Below, in pieces: positions 25,182-36,133 of a stretch of DNA of 53,420 nucleotides. The notes under the pieces were generated by a model. It saw only the letters and a program-made list of their open reading frames with translations, searched no databases and was not told the origin of the DNA. The stretch is taken from positions 1 through 53,420 of the forward strand of contig NZ_JAIBHJ010000010.1 of assembly GCF_021278025.1 (NCBI RefSeq), in the 5' to 3' direction. The stretch is from Motilimonas sp. E26 (GTDB lineage Bacteria > Pseudomonadota > Gammaproteobacteria > Enterobacterales > CBDFNC01). Every line of letters starts with the position of its first letter. The first letter of the stretch is position 1. The position numbers and the translations under genes are program-made.

Positions 25182-27503
25182 TTAGCGTTTCTGTTTCGCC
25201 TTGTTAAAAGCATCAGCAAAAGCATTATTTAGCGGCGCAGCTGCTTTTTGCGGCTGGCGAGCCTTTGGTGCGTTAGTTTTTGACTGATGATTGTCTTTAG
25301 GTGCGTGGCGCAATGTTGGTTTAGTACCTTGCTCAACGGCTTGGTCTAGCTTCATAGTTAATGCTATACGCTTGCGTTGCACGTCTACTTCAACCACTTT
25401 TACTTTGACTATTTGTCCGGCCTTTACTACTTCACGAGGATCGGAAACAAACTTATTGCTCAAGGCTGAAATGTGTACCAAACCATCTTGATGGACACCA
25501 ACATCAACAAAAGCGCCAAAGTTGGCCACGTTGGTCACCACGCCTTCTAAGATCATTTCAGGCTTTAAGTCATTAATGGTGTTTACGCCGTCTTTGAAGG
25601 TGGCGGTTTTAAACTCGGGGCGCGGATCGCGTCCAGGCTTATCGAGCTCTTTGATAATATCCGTCACCGTGGGTACACCGAACTCTTCACTGGCATAGAC
25701 TTGCGGTTGAATGGTGCTTAACAGTGCGCTATTACCCATTAAGCTGGTGATATCCTGCTTGATATCTTTAAGCATCGCTTTAACTACTGGGTAGGCTTCG
25801 GGGTGCACCGCTGAGGCATCAAGTGGGTTTTTACCACCGCGAATGCGTAAGAAACCAGCACATTGCTGAAACGCTTTTGGCCCTAAACGTGCGACTTTTT
25901 TCAGCTGTGAACGGTCAACAAAAATGCCATTCTCATCCCGGTAGTCGACAATGTTTTGCGCCAGAGTGGGGTTTAACCCTGCCACATGGGTAAGTAACGC
26001 GGCAGACGCACTATTCACATCAACGCCAACCGCGTTCACACAATCTTCAACCACACCATCCAGTTTTTTCGCTAGTAATGATTGGTTTACATCGTGCTGA
26101 TATTGGCCAACCCCAATTGCCTTGGCTTCTATTTTAACTAATTCAGCCAAAGGATCTTGTAAACGGCGCGCAATGGAAACGGCGCCGCGAATTGACACAT
26201 CCAGTTCGGGGAATTCTTTAGCGGCCAGTTCAGATGCAGAGTAAACCGATGCGCCGGCTTCACTCACCATAATTTTTGTGAGCTTCAGTTCCGGCTTCGC
26301 TTTGATTAATTCTGCGACCAGTTGGTCGGTTTCGCGTGATGCGGTGCCGTTACCTATGCTGATCAGTTCAACTTTATGTTGCTGACATAATTTAGCTAAC
26401 TCACTGAGCGAACCTTGCCAATCTTTACGTGGCGCATGAGGATAAATAGTACTGTATGCCAATAATTTACCTGTGCCATCCACCACTGCAACTTTAACCC
26501 CTGTACGCAAGCCTGGGTCTAACGCAAGCGTGACTTTCGGGCCACCGGGAGCGGCCATTAATAAATCATTTAGATTTTTGGCAAACACATTGATAGCTTC
26601 AATTTCTGCCGCTTCACGTAGATTCGAAATCAATTCATTCTCTAACTGCATCAATAGTTTAATGCGCCAAGTCCATTGCACCACGGTTCTCAACCAAGGG
26701 TTGCAAGTAAGTTGATTCACTTGCATGTAGCGGGCAATCAAGGTTTCCCCAGTGCTGGGCAAGGTTTTATCTTCACGCTCAGGGTCGGCGTTTAAACTGA
26801 GTTGCAGTATTCCCTCATTGCGTCCACGTAAAATAGCGAGAGCACGATGTGATGGGATCTGGCTAATTTTTTCGCTGTAAGCAAAATAATCTTTAAATTT
26901 GATGCCTTCTTGTTCTTTGCCTGCAATCACTTGAGCATCTAAGGTTGCGTTTTGCTGCAAATAAGAGCGCACTTGGCTGATCAGTTCGGCATCTTGTGAA
27001 TAACGCTCCATAAGAATGTATTTTGCGCCCTCTAACACTGCTTTGGTATCGGGGTAGTTTTTTTCGGGGCTAAGATAAGCGCTTGCTTGGGTTTCTGGAT
27101 CAAGTGAAGGCTGTGTTAATAGCATATCTGCAAGGGGCTCGATACCTGCCTCAATCGCCATTTGACCTTTAGTGACACGCTTTTGCTTGTAAGGTAAGTA
27201 CAAGTCTTCAAGGCGAGTTTTGGTATCAGCATCAAGCAGTAGCTGATGCAGCGCATCACTGAGCTTACCTTGCTCTTGAATGGTACTAATAATGCTGTTG
27301 CGTCGATCTTCTAGTTCGCGTAAATAAGTTAGCCTTTGTTCTAAAATACGCAGTTGGCCATCATCAAGGCCGCCGGTAACTTCTTTACGATAACGCGAGA
27401 TAAAAGGCACGGTTGCGCCTTCATCTAATAGTTGTACGGCGGCGTTGATTTGTGCGGTGCTGGCACCAATTTCTTGAGCGATTGTATTATGAATAGAATG
27501 CAT
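25182..27503 (-). CDS. tex: Transcription accessory protein Tex
   Basis: 773 residues, full length. N-terminal helical region, YqgF/RuvC-like domain ([19 protein letters not shown] at about 325), helix-hairpin-helix repeats ([46 protein letters not shown] at about 530-560) and an S1 RNA-binding domain ([26 protein letters not shown] at about 655). A basic disordered tail rich in Lys, Gln and Pro ends it. Tex binds nucleic acid and helps RNA polymerase; details differ between species. It follows greB after 42 bases on the same strand. Confidence 0.94.
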   Translation of the reverse strand: MHSIHNTIAQEIGASTAQINAAVQLLDEGATVPFISRYRKEVTGGLDDGQLRILEQRLTYLRELEDRRNSIISTIQEQGKLSDALHQLLLDADTKTRLEDLYLPYKQKRVTKGQMAIEAGIEPLADMLLTQPSLDPETQASAYLSPEKNYPDTKAVLEGAKYILMERYSQDAELISQVRSYLQQNATLDAQVIAGKEQEGIKFKDYFAYSEKISQIPSHRALAILRGRNEGILQLSLNADPEREDKTLPSTGETLIARYMQVNQLTCNPWLRTVVQWTWRIKLLMQLENELISNLREAAEIEAINVFAKNLNDLLMAAPGGPKVTLALDPGLRTGVKVAVVDGTGKLLAYSTIYPHAPRKDWQGSLSELAKLCQQHKVELISIGNGTASRETDQLVAELIKAKPELKLTKIMVSEAGASVYSASELAAKEFPELDVSIRGAVSIARRLQDPLAELVKIEAKAIGVGQYQHDVNQSLLAKKLDGVVEDCVNAVGVDVNSASAALLTHVAGLNPTLAQNIVDYRDENGIFVDRSQLKKVARLGPKAFQQCAGFLRIRGGKNPLDASAVHPEAYPVVKAMLKDIKQDITSLMGNSALLSTIQPQVYASEEFGVPTVTDIIKELDKPGRDPRPEFKTATFKDGVNTINDLKPEMILEGVVTNVANFGAFVDVGVHQDGLVHISALSNKFVSDPREVVKAGQIVKVKVVEVDVQRKRIALTMKLDQAVEQGTKPTLRHAPKDNHQSKTNAPKARQPQKAAAPLNNAFADAFNKAKQKR

Positions 27504-27545
27504 TGTTTTCTCAGAGTATAAAATTTGGGAAAGCGAGGGGATTCA

Positions 27546-28019
27546 TCAAAGATCGTAATCTATTTTATTGATATACCAAGTCTTCTCACCCGAAGGCGTG
27601 TGAACGATAGCTTCGTCATCAACGGATTTTTTTAGCAGCGCTCGCGCCATTGGCGAGTCGATGGAAATGTAGTCCTTGCGGCCATAAATTTCATCGGGGC
27701 CGACTATTTTAAAATTCAGTGTTTCGCCTGCATCGTTTTCAATATTAACGATGGCACCAAAAAACACTTTTCCTTGTTGTTGAGGCGATGGGGTAACGAT
27801 GGTGAGCTCTTCGATGCGCTTGCGCAAGAACCTGACTCGTTTATCAATTTGCCTTAAAACGCGTTTATTTTCTTTATAATCGGCGTTTTCAGAACGATCG
27901 CCCAAGCTGGCTGCCCATGCTACTTTTTGCGTGATTTCTGGGCGGTATTCGCGCCATAGATGATCGAGTTCGGCTTCTAACTTTTTCATGCCTTCTGGCG
28001 TAATGAGATTTGTCTTCAA
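27546..28019 (-). CDS. greB: Transcription elongation factor GreB
   Basis: 157 residues. The N-terminal coiled coil that enters the RNA polymerase secondary channel carries the acidic tip in SLGDRSENADYKENKRVLRQ. The C-terminal FKBP-like domain has the GreA/B motif VGPDEIYGRKDYISIDSPMARAL. The basic stretch KRVRFLRKRIEEL and the length favour GreB over GreA. It stimulates cleavage of backtracked RNA. Upstream of tex in the common greB-tex order. Confidence 0.93.
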   Translation of the reverse strand: MKTNLITPEGMKKLEAELDHLWREYRPEITQKVAWAASLGDRSENADYKENKRVLRQIDKRVRFLRKRIEELTIVTPSPQQQGKVFFGAIVNIENDAGETLNFKIVGPDEIYGRKDYISIDSPMARALLKKSVDDEAIVHTPSGEKTWYINKIDYDL

Positions 28020-28149
28020 TCTTGTAATTCACCATGCTGTCGATTGCTTGCGCTCTTTATAGCGTCTATGGCTAGCTTTTTAAAGTCTAGTGATGCAAAT
28101 AAGCGAGGAGTGAACGACTATGTGTTGCGCTGGATTGATGAGAAGCGTG

Positions 28150-28172
28150 AAAAGCGGGACTCATGGTCCCGC
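28150..28172 (-). terminator. Intrinsic terminator of pckA
   Basis: On the minus strand GCGGGAC, loop CATGA, GTCCCGC, then TTTTCAC: a seven-pair GC-rich stem 25 bases after the pckA stop. Confidence 0.8.
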
Positions 28173-28196
28173 ATTTATTTGCTGGTTAAGTGAACC

Positions 28197-29825
28197 TTAT
28201 AGTTGTGGCCCGGCGGCTACCAGTGCTTTTCCTTCCTCGTTGTCAGTGTATTGCGCAAAATTATTGATAAACAATTGCGCCAAATTCTCTGCTTTAATAT
28301 CCCATTGCTCTGCAGACTCATAGGTGTCTCTAGGATCAAGGATCGCAGGATCTACACCGGGCAGAGCGGTTGGCACCGCCAAGTTAAAGATTGGAATCGT
28401 TTTCGTTTCCGCCTTTTCAATCGAGCCGTCTAAGATAGCATCGATGATGGCGCGGGTGTCTTGAATCGAGATCCGCTTACCGGTGCCATTCCAGCCTGTA
28501 TTAACTAAATATGCTTCCGCGCCTGCCGCTTCCATTCGTTTCACTAGCTCTTGGCCGTATTTGGTTGGGTGCAGTGTTAAAAACGCCGCGCCAAAACAGG
28601 CTGAGAAAGTCGGAGTTGGCTCGGTAATGCCGCGTTCAGTACCGGCTAATTTGGCGGTAAAACCAGATAAGAAGTGGTACTTAGTTTGAGCTTTGGTTAG
28701 CTTAGATACCGGTGGTAGCACGCCAAAGGCATCAGCCGTTAAAAATATCACTTTGTTAGCGTGGCCCGCTTTAGATACCGGCTTAACAATGTTATCTATG
28801 TGGTAAATGGGGTAGCTAACACGGGTGTTTTCGGTTTTACTGCCATCATCATAATCGACTGTTTTATCGTCGCGCACGGTTACATTTTCAAGTAATGCGT
28901 CACGTTTAATGGCTTTGTAAATATCCGGCTCGGCTTCTAAACAAAGGCGGATGGTCTTGGCATAACAACCACCCTCAAAGTTAAACACGCCTGAGTCATC
29001 CCAACCGTGCTCATCGTCACCAATTAAGGCGCGTTTAGGATCCGTTGATAAGGTGGTTTTACCGGTGCCGGAAAGACCAAAGAATATAGCAGTGTCACCA
29101 TTAGCGCCGACGTTTGCAGAACAATGCATTGATGCCATGCCGCGCAGTGGCAGCAGGTAATTCATCATCGCAAACATGCCTTTTTTCATTTCACCGCCGT
29201 ACCAAGTTCCACCAATAATTTGCATTTTTTCGGTGAGGTTAAAAGCGATGAAGTTTTCAGAGTTTAGGCCGTGTTGCTGCCAATTTGGGTTGGTGGTTTC
29301 AGAGCCATTTAGTACCACAAAATCGGGTTCAAATTCTGCCAATTCATCTGCGCTAGGTCGAATGAACATATTCGTGACGAAGTGTGCTTGCCATGCAACT
29401 TCAACAATAAAACGCACGGCCAGGCGAGAATCTTTGTTAGCGCCACAAAAGGCATCAACAACAAACAGGCGTTTATTCGATAGCTCTTCTACGACTAAAG
29501 ATTTGAGATCTTGCCAGACTGCTGGGGTGATGGGCTTGTTATCATTCTTTCCTTGATCTGACCACCAAATTGTATCGCGAGTAACATCGTCTTTAACGAT
29601 GTATTTATCTTTTGGTGATCGCCCTGTAAAAATCCCTGTGTCCACCGCGACAGCACCTGACTCGGTTACAACTCCACGTTCAAACCCCACTAAGTCGGGT
29701 TTTGTCTCCTCGACAAACAAGGTTTCATAAGAAGGGTTGTGTACCACTTCTTTCACACCTTGAATGCCGTATTTACCTAAGTCTTGTGCACTTAATAGAG
29801 TTCTTTCCGCGTCGATAACTGTCAT
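28197..29825 (-). CDS. pckA: Phosphoenolpyruvate carboxykinase (ATP)
   Basis: 542 residues from ATG 29825 (GGAG six bases upstream); a TTG at 29837 is part of that site. It turns oxaloacetate and ATP into PEP for gluconeogenesis. [12 protein letters not shown] is at about 66, the oxaloacetate/metal region [18 protein letters not shown] is at about 205, and the kinase loop [13 protein letters not shown] at about 240. [22 protein letters not shown] and [11 protein letters not shown] follow. It lies after hslR-hslO, as in Shewanella. An 8-bp inverted repeat upstream may be regulatory. Confidence 0.95.
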   Translation of the reverse strand: MTVIDAERTLLSAQDLGKYGIQGVKEVVHNPSYETLFVEETKPDLVGFERGVVTESGAVAVDTGIFTGRSPKDKYIVKDDVTRDTIWWSDQGKNDNKPITPAVWQDLKSLVVEELSNKRLFVVDAFCGANKDSRLAVRFIVEVAWQAHFVTNMFIRPSADELAEFEPDFVVLNGSETTNPNWQQHGLNSENFIAFNLTEKMQIIGGTWYGGEMKKGMFAMMNYLLPLRGMASMHCSANVGANGDTAIFFGLSGTGKTTLSTDPKRALIGDDEHGWDDSGVFNFEGGCYAKTIRLCLEAEPDIYKAIKRDALLENVTVRDDKTVDYDDGSKTENTRVSYPIYHIDNIVKPVSKAGHANKVIFLTADAFGVLPPVSKLTKAQTKYHFLSGFTAKLAGTERGITEPTPTFSACFGAAFLTLHPTKYGQELVKRMEAAGAEAYLVNTGWNGTGKRISIQDTRAIIDAILDGSIEKAETKTIPIFNLAVPTALPGVDPAILDPRDTYESAEQWDIKAENLAQLFINNFAQYTDNEEGKALVAAGPQL

Positions 29826-29864
29826 ATTTATCTCCAAGGTTACTTTTTAGTTTGTTCATTAATG

Positions 29865-29888
29865 ATTCTATTACTTTATAAATAGAAT
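29865..29888. promoter_or_regulatory. Inverted repeat upstream of pckA, operator-like
   Basis: ATTCTATT, eight bases ACTTTATA, AATAGAAT: a perfect 8-bp inverted repeat 40-63 bases before the pckA start. It could be a protein-binding site or a leader hairpin. No known consensus recognised. Confidence 0.35.
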
Positions 29889-29962
29889 AATGGGATACGC
29901 TTCAAACTTAAGAGTAAAGTGTCGTGATAAATACAACTACTTGTTAGTTTCTCCGGTTTTTT

Positions 29963-30871
29963 CTAGTGTTTTGTTTTATTGCTCTGCAAGGATGGGTTAT
30001 TGGTAGCAAATAATGCTTCCACGTCTAGTGCATCGAAATGGTAAGCGGTGCGACAATATTCGCAATCCATATCGATTTGACCTTTCTCTTGCAGAATATC
30101 AAGCAGCTCACTTTTCTCGACCGATAACAAGGCTCCTTCACACTTTTCTCTTGAGCACCCACATTCAAAAACAATGGCTTGTGGTTCAAAAATACGAACA
30201 GCTTCTTGGTGATATAAGCGGTACAGCAAGGTTTCCGCGTCTAGGCCAAATAATTCATCGTCTTTTAAAGTCTCAGCCAACGTTGTGACATGGCTAAATT
30301 CAGCTTCATGTTCTTCTTTTGCTGTCGGCAGCTTTTGTAATAATAGACCAGCTGCCATTTTTTGGTCGTTATAAAGGCCTGTTTTTAAGATAAGTTTGGT
30401 AGCTAATTGCTCTGACTGGGCAAAGTAGTTTTCTAAGCTGTCGGTTAACGAGTTACCGACTAGCTCAACCACGCCTTGGTAGCGCTCACCTTCGTTTGGC
30501 GTGATGGTGATTAATAGAAACCCTTTACCCACCATTTCGGTTAAGTTCGCATCGTCTGCTGGGGTCGATTTATAGCGCGCTACGCCACGTAAAGCTTGAT
30601 TATGATCACCGTTAATAGCCGCTAAATGCACCGGACCATCGCCTTGTAATTGAACGTTTATATGGCCTTCAAATTTTAGAGTGGCAGTTAATAGGCTGGT
30701 GGCTACAAATAACTCACCGACTAAACGCTCAATTGCGGCCGGGTAGTTGTGGTTACGTAGAACGTCTTGGTAGCTTTGGCTAAGTTGTACGAGTTCGCCA
30801 CGCACATCGTAATCTTCAAATAAAAAACGGTGTAGGTGGTCTAATAAAGGTTGTGTTGGTGCTTGGTCCAT
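29963..30871 (-). CDS. hslO: Redox-regulated chaperone Hsp33
   Basis: 302 residues. The N-terminal core domain (HRFLFEDYDVRGELV; GHINVQLQGDGPVHLAA) is followed by the C-terminal zinc switch with CGC and CEYC cysteines (FECGCSREKC; DMDCEYCRTAYHF). Oxidation releases zinc and switches on holdase activity. It follows hslR after 15 bases, forming the heat-shock pair. Confidence 0.94.
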   Translation of the reverse strand: MDQAPTQPLLDHLHRFLFEDYDVRGELVQLSQSYQDVLRNHNYPAAIERLVGELFVATSLLTATLKFEGHINVQLQGDGPVHLAAINGDHNQALRGVARYKSTPADDANLTEMVGKGFLLITITPNEGERYQGVVELVGNSLTDSLENYFAQSEQLATKLILKTGLYNDQKMAAGLLLQKLPTAKEEHEAEFSHVTTLAETLKDDELFGLDAETLLYRLYHQEAVRIFEPQAIVFECGCSREKCEGALLSVEKSELLDILQEKGQIDMDCEYCRTAYHFDALDVEALFATNNPSLQSNKTKH

Positions 30872-30886
30872 GGGAACTCCAAAAAA

Positions 30887-31285
30887 TTAGTTTTCACTGC
30901 GCTGTGATTTTACTTTAATTAATTCTCTGCGCTGTTTTTTATCCGGCCGACGATCTGGGTGCGGGGCATGCAAGGCACTTAGCTTTCTTAGCTCAGCGTG
31001 CTGTGCTCTTAGTGCAATACTGGCCTCAGTTTCTTCGTAAAGTAGTTGGGCTTGCGGTGCACTTTTACGTTGCCCCTCAACTTTTAGTACCACCACTTCT
31101 TTATTATCATGACCTTGGCGAACAGTAATCGTTGCGCCAACCTCAACCAATCTACTTGGTTTAGTGCGCTGACCATTATACTGTACTTTACCTCCTTGAA
31201 TCACGTCCCTAGCAAGACCGCGAGTTTTAAAAAACCGAGCCGCCCATAACCATTTATCAAGGCGTACGCCATCGTGCTCTGACAT
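30887..31285 (-). CDS. hslR: Ribosome-associated heat-shock protein Hsp15
   Basis: 132 residues. The S4 RNA-binding domain starts RLDKWLWAARFFKTRGLARD and continues VQYNGQRTKPSRLVEVGATITV. A basic C-terminus ends DRRPDKKQRRELIKVKSQRS. Hsp15 rescues 50S subunits carrying blocked nascent-chain tRNA. First gene of hslR-hslO and divergent from the type II secretion operon. Confidence 0.92.
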   Translation of the reverse strand: MSEHDGVRLDKWLWAARFFKTRGLARDVIQGGKVQYNGQRTKPSRLVEVGATITVRQGHDNKEVVVLKVEGQRKSAPQAQLLYEETEASIALRAQHAELRKLSALHAPHPDRRPDKKQRRELIKVKSQRSEN

Positions 31286-31619
31286 TGGAATTTCTCGTTC
31301 TTGTTAAACTTATCATGCTTAAGATATGGTGACGGTAACAGTTTTTATCAAGTCTCACCGTTGTGGCTGTTTTTTGTTTTCATCATCGTGTTACACTCGC
31401 CATCATAAAAAATGCATTGTATTTAATGTAATGTGATGCGTGTAGCGTATATATTTGAACTTAACAAGACAGAATCGAGTATTTATTATGTATTGTGAGG
31501 GCTAAGAATATTGCCCATCTCTCATAACCCAATTTTTATACTTGAGTGAAACACTCGCCGCGGGCTAGTATGGTCTCTATCGGCAGGATGCTGTGTTGTA
31601 ATAAATTAGGAATGTAGTA
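31286..31619. promoter_or_regulatory. Divergent control region, hslR and gsp operon
   Basis: No gene seen in 334 bp. The best gsp promoter is TTGAGT (31542-31547), 18 bases, TAGTAT (31566-31571), about 50 bases before gspC. GAGTG-AAA-CACTC within it (31544-31556) is a small inverted repeat. The middle part (about 31400-31500) is AT-rich and could hold regulator sites. No heat-shock sigma-32 box for hslR was clear to me. Confidence 0.45.
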
Positions 31620-32504
31620 ATGGATAAGTTCTCTGGTGTACTGATGCGCCTGAGCGGCTTGCCCCAGCAAAAGCTTTCTTCAATCGCTTTTTATTCTTTG
31701 CTGGTGCTGCTCTGTTATCAGTTAGCCCACTTGACTTGGATGGTCATGCCTTCAGGTTCAACAAAATCAACGCCTTGGCGTCCCGCCCCCGTTGCACAGC
31801 AGGGAAATAGCAATCAAGGTATTAACTTGACTGCTATCACTGCATTGCATCTATTCGGTGAGTTTAATAAAAAAGTCGCTCCAGTGTCGGTTGCGGCTAA
31901 GCCGAAGGTTGCTCCTAAAACTAAGCTCAATGTTAAGTTGACGGGTGTATTAGCTTCTACTGTGCCACAAAATGCTGTCGCTATTATTGAAGACAGAGGT
32001 AGGCAGGATTCCTATTTCATTGGTAATAGTATTGGTAACACGGGGGCGGTGCTGAAAGAGATTAAGTTTGACCGTGTGATTTTAGAGTATCGTGGTGATT
32101 TACAAACCTTGATGCTTGATGGTGAGACTTATGCGGCCAATAAAAATGCGTCTAGTCAGCCAGCTGAACCTAAAGCCATACGTGAAGCACCTGTTGAGCT
32201 AGAGCTTAACCGTGCTGAGTTATTGGCTAACCCCAGTAAAATCACTGATTTCATTTCTATCTCACCTGTGCGTAATCAAGGTGCGCTTATTGGCTATCGG
32301 ATTAATCCTGGCCGAGACGCCACTATATTTCAGAACGCGGGGTTACAAGCAAACGATCTCGCCGTTAGCCTTAATGGCATTGACTTAACTGATATGCAGC
32401 AGTCAATGAGCTTAATGCAAGAGTTTCCTACTATGCGTGAAATGACCTTGTCGGTAGAGCGCGACGGCCAAATTCACGATTTATATTTTAGTCTGCCCGA
32501 ATAA
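31620..32504 (+). CDS. gspC: Type II secretion protein GspC
   Basis: 294 residues. Short cytoplasmic start, one membrane span (about 23-43, FYSLLVLLCYQLAHLTWMV), a homology-region domain (ALHLFGEF; KLTGVLASTVPQNAVAIIEDRG), and a C-terminal PDZ domain (GALIGYRINPGRDATIFQNA; NDLAVSLNGIDLTD). GspC links the inner-membrane platform to secretin GspD and helps choose substrates. AGGA lies eight bases before ATG. First gene of the twelve-gene operon. Confidence 0.93.
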   Translation: MDKFSGVLMRLSGLPQQKLSSIAFYSLLVLLCYQLAHLTWMVMPSGSTKSTPWRPAPVAQQGNSNQGINLTAITALHLFGEFNKKVAPVSVAAKPKVAPKTKLNVKLTGVLASTVPQNAVAIIEDRGRQDSYFIGNSIGNTGAVLKEIKFDRVILEYRGDLQTLMLDGETYAANKNASSQPAEPKAIREAPVELELNRAELLANPSKITDFISISPVRNQGALIGYRINPGRDATIFQNAGLQANDLAVSLNGIDLTDMQQSMSLMQEFPTMREMTLSVERDGQIHDLYFSLPE

Positions 32505-32530
32505 TAAGAAAGTTGGAGCAAGTAAGAATT

Positions 32531-34588
32531 ATGAGAATTTCAGGGACCCGGCGTAAATTAAGCGCCCTTTGTGCAGGATTGCTATTAGCCGTGAGCGCTA
32601 ACATTTCTGCTGCTGAATATTCAGCCAGCTTTAAGGGCACTGACATCAACGAGTTTATTAATATCGTTGGTAAGAACCTCAACAAAACTATCATTATCGA
32701 ACCCTCAGTTCGCGGCAAAATAAACGTCCGTAGTTATGATTTGCTTAATGATGAGCAATATTACCAGTTCTTCCTTAATGTACTTGATGTCTACGGTTTT
32801 GCTGTGGTGGAAATGGATAATGGCGTGATGAAAGTCATCAAAGCTAAAGATGCCAAGGTTTCAGCCATTCCCGTTGTTGACGGTAAAAATCCGGGCAAGG
32901 GAGATGAAATGGTGACGCGAGTGGTGCCCGTGCGTAATGTATCGGTACGAGAGCTTGCTCCTTTGTTACGCCAGCTAAATGACAACGCTGGTGGCGGTAA
33001 CGTGGTTCATTACGACCCGTCAAATGTTATTATGATCACGGGCCGTGCAGCTGTGGTTAATCGTTTGGTGGAAATTGTTCGCCGCGTAGATAAAGCGGGT
33101 GATGAAGAGGTTGATATTGTTCGCCTTCAGTTCGCTAGCGCTGCAGAAATGGTGCGAATTTTAGAATCTATTCAAAAGCCAGGCGATGGCAAAACCAATA
33201 CACCAAGCATGCTAAAACCTCGAATGGTTGCTGATGAGCGCACTAATTCCATTATTATCAGCGGTGAGCCGCAAGCGCGTAAACGCGCAGTGCATTTAGT
33301 TAAGCAGCTTGATAGTGAATTAGAAACCAGTGGTAACACCCGCGTATTCTATCTTAAATATGCTAAAGCCAAAGAAATGGTTGATGTCTTGAACGGTGTG
33401 AGCAAATCAATCGAAGGTGAAGTTAAGGGGGCCAATGGCGCAGCTGCAGGCGGTTCAAAGAATAAACAGTCTACCTTAAATATCGAAGCTCACGAAGGCA
33501 CTAACGCGATTGTCATTACTGCGCAGCCTGATGTGATGGGGTCGTTAGAAGCGGTTATTCGTCAACTCGATATTCGCCGTGCTCAAGTATTGGTTGAAGC
33601 CATTATTGTTGAAGTAGCAGAAGGTGACGGCATTGGCTTGAGTGTGCAGTGGGCAACCCTTGCTGGTGGTGGTACGCAATTTAATACCAATGGTGCATCA
33701 CTGAGTGAAATCGCCGCGGGCGTATACCAAGCGAGACCGCAAGACGGTACAACAATTTATGATCCTGCAGGAAGTGGACAGCCGATCAAAAACCCAGACA
33801 CTCCTGGTGATGTGACAGCACTCGCGAGCGTATTGAGCAAAGTGAGCGGTATGGCGGTTGGTTATGCGACTAATGACTGGGGCGTAGTGTTACAAGCCTT
33901 AGCAAGCTCGAAAGGTTCAAACATTCTTGCCACGCCAAGTATCACGACATTGGATAACCAAGAGGCCAGCTTTATTGTTGGTGATGAAGTACCCGTTAAA
34001 ACAGGCTCAGCAGCTAGCGGTAATAATGACAATCCATTTACCACCATTGAACGTAAAAAAGTGGGTATCCAGCTAAAAGTGACCCCACAAATCAATGAAG
34101 GCGACGCGGTACAGCTGGTTATTGAGCAAGAAGTTTCTAACGTAAATGGTAATACGGGTGTCGACATTACTTTTGCAACTCGTGCTGTGAAAACAACCGT
34201 GTTAGCAGACAGCGGCGATACCATTGTCATCGGTGGTTTAATTGACGAAAAAGTAGATGAATCGGTCGAGAAAGTGCCTTTACTGGGAGACATTCCTTAT
34301 CTTGGTAACCTATTTAAGTCGACCAGTAGTAGCACCTCGAAGCGTAATTTGATGATTTTTATTCGTCCGACCATTATTCGTGACAGTAATAAAATGGCGA
34401 GCCTAAGCTCTCGTAAGTACAGCCTAATGCGTGCAGTGCAGCTACAGCAGCAAGCACAAGGTGTTAATTTAATGCCTAATACCGATGTGCCGGTGTTGCC
34501 TGAATGGGGTCAAAGTCCAGAAATTAATCCTGAAGTGTTCGACTTCACCAAGAAAAAACGTCGTGCGCCAGAAGCCAGCAGTAATTAA
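32531..34588 (+). CDS. gspD: Type II secretion secretin GspD
   Basis: 685 residues from ATG 32531; a TTG at 32513 is unlikely. Signal peptide to about residue 28 (SANISAAEYS). Periplasmic N0 domain (FKGTDINEFINIVGKNLNKT) and N1-N3 domains, then the secretin C-domain (GWVLQALASSKGSNILATP is read here as GVVLQALASS; TLDNQEASFIVGDEVP; VGIQLKVTPQINEGD; VPLLGDIPYLGNLFKS). It forms the outer-membrane gate. A Gly/Asn-rich linker (AAAGGSKNK) lies in N3. The Asn/Pro tail after RPTIIRDS is the usual S-domain position for pilotin. Confidence 0.94.
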   Translation: MRISGTRRKLSALCAGLLLAVSANISAAEYSASFKGTDINEFINIVGKNLNKTIIIEPSVRGKINVRSYDLLNDEQYYQFFLNVLDVYGFAVVEMDNGVMKVIKAKDAKVSAIPVVDGKNPGKGDEMVTRVVPVRNVSVRELAPLLRQLNDNAGGGNVVHYDPSNVIMITGRAAVVNRLVEIVRRVDKAGDEEVDIVRLQFASAAEMVRILESIQKPGDGKTNTPSMLKPRMVADERTNSIIISGEPQARKRAVHLVKQLDSELETSGNTRVFYLKYAKAKEMVDVLNGVSKSIEGEVKGANGAAAGGSKNKQSTLNIEAHEGTNAIVITAQPDVMGSLEAVIRQLDIRRAQVLVEAIIVEVAEGDGIGLSVQWATLAGGGTQFNTNGASLSEIAAGVYQARPQDGTTIYDPAGSGQPIKNPDTPGDVTALASVLSKVSGMAVGYATNDWGVVLQALASSKGSNILATPSITTLDNQEASFIVGDEVPVKTGSAASGNNDNPFTTIERKKVGIQLKVTPQINEGDAVQLVIEQEVSNVNGNTGVDITFATRAVKTTVLADSGDTIVIGGLIDEKVDESVEKVPLLGDIPYLGNLFKSTSSSTSKRNLMIFIRPTIIRDSNKMASLSSRKYSLMRAVQLQQQAQGVNLMPNTDVPVLPEWGQSPEINPEVFDFTKKKRRAPEASSN

Positions 34589-34599
34589 GGATGCAGTAG

Positions 34600-36129
34600 A
34601 TGGAAACGCCGCTTATTGATGAAAAAGCCATTGCTGACGAAGTACCTCATTTCGATGAGCTTGATACTTCGGCTAAGCTACTGCCTTTTGCTTTTGCAAA
34701 AAATCATGGTGTAGTTTTTTGTCAAACCAATGGCCAAGCTAAGGTGTTTTGCAAAGCAGACGCTAAACCGGAAATTTTCCTCGAAATTCGCAGGCAAATG
34801 GGTAAGCGTTTTAGTATTGCTATTTTAGCGGATGAAGTGTTTGAACAAACGCTAACACAAACTTACCAACGTGATTCTTCACAAGCGCGTCAGCTGATGG
34901 AAGACATAGGTAACGAAGACTTTTTTACTTTGGCAGAAGAGTTACCGGATAATGAAGACCTGCTTGAAGCTGATGATGATGCACCGATCATTAAATTGAT
35001 CAATGCCATGCTCAGTGAAGCGATCAAGGAAGGTGCGTCAGATATTCACATTGAGACGTTTGAAAAAACTCTCATTATCCGTTTTCGTATTGATGGTGTT
35101 TTACGCGAAATTCTTAAGCCGCAACGCAAGCTGGCATCACTGCTAGTATCACGTATTAAAGTCATGGCGAAGTTAGATATTGCTGAAAAGCGGATCCCGC
35201 AAGATGGCCGTATTGCCCTGCGTATTGGTGGTCGTGCGGTCGACGTGCGTGTATCGACAATGCCGTCAAGTCATGGTGAACGTGTGGTATTGCGTTTATT
35301 AGATAAAAACGCGGTTAAGCGTATGTCTGAATTAAACATGACGGCGAAAAATAGCGAAATTTTGAGTGACTTACTGCGTAAACCTCACGGTATTATCTTA
35401 GTTACTGGGCCTACTGGCTCGGGTAAAAGTACGACGTTATATGCCGGTTTATCAGACATAAACTCAAAAGACCGCAACATTTTGACGGTTGAAGACCCCA
35501 TCGAATACCTACTAGAAGGTATCGGTCAAACCCAAGTAAATACTAAGGTTGATATGACCTTTGCACGTGGCTTACGTGCTATTTTACGTCAAGACCCTGA
35601 TGTGGTGATGATAGGTGAGATACGTGACCTAGAAACGGCACAAATCGCAGTTCAAGCCAGTTTAACGGGTCACTTAGTATTATCAACCTTGCATACCAAT
35701 ACGGCCATCGGCGCATTAACTCGGATGCAAGACATGGGGGTAGAGCCTTTCCTACTATCTTCTTCTTTATTGGGCGTGTTGGCTCAACGACTGGTGCGAA
35801 CCTTATGCCCAGATTGTCGAGAGCCACATTTAATGACAGATAAAGAAAAGTCGATGCTTAACATGCCGATTGAAGATCCCATTCAAGTGTTCAGAGCCAA
35901 TGGCTGTGAAGCGTGTAACTTCTCAGGTTATAAAGGGCGAACCGGTATCTACGAATTATTAGTGATGGATGATGATGTGCGCAATGCTATCCATGATGGC
36001 GCGAGCGAACAACAAATTGAAAAAGTCGTCCGTCAGCACACCCCAAGTATTCGCAGTGATGGCTTATCGAAAGTTCGCGAAGGTATCACCACGATAGAAG
36101 AAGTCCTTCGTGTGACCAGAGAAGGCTAG
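34600..36129 (+). CDS. gspE: Type II secretion ATPase GspE
   Basis: 509 residues. N-terminal GspE-N domain contacting GspL, then the ATPase: GASDIHIE, Walker [13 protein letters not shown] at about 269, Asp box EDPIEY, Walker [15 protein letters not shown] and the His box [13 protein letters not shown]. The four-cysteine metal module (CPDC, later [17 protein letters not shown]) is complete. It powers pseudopilus assembly. AAGGA lies upstream. Confidence 0.95.
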   Translation: METPLIDEKAIADEVPHFDELDTSAKLLPFAFAKNHGVVFCQTNGQAKVFCKADAKPEIFLEIRRQMGKRFSIAILADEVFEQTLTQTYQRDSSQARQLMEDIGNEDFFTLAEELPDNEDLLEADDDAPIIKLINAMLSEAIKEGASDIHIETFEKTLIIRFRIDGVLREILKPQRKLASLLVSRIKVMAKLDIAEKRIPQDGRIALRIGGRAVDVRVSTMPSSHGERVVLRLLDKNAVKRMSELNMTAKNSEILSDLLRKPHGIILVTGPTGSGKSTTLYAGLSDINSKDRNILTVEDPIEYLLEGIGQTQVNTKVDMTFARGLRAILRQDPDVVMIGEIRDLETAQIAVQASLTGHLVLSTLHTNTAIGALTRMQDMGVEPFLLSSSLLGVLAQRLVRTLCPDCREPHLMTDKEKSMLNMPIEDPIQVFRANGCEACNFSGYKGRTGIYELLVMDDDVRNAIHDGASEQQIEKVVRQHTPSIRSDGLSKVREGITTIEEVLRVTREG

Positions 36130-36133
36130 CAAA

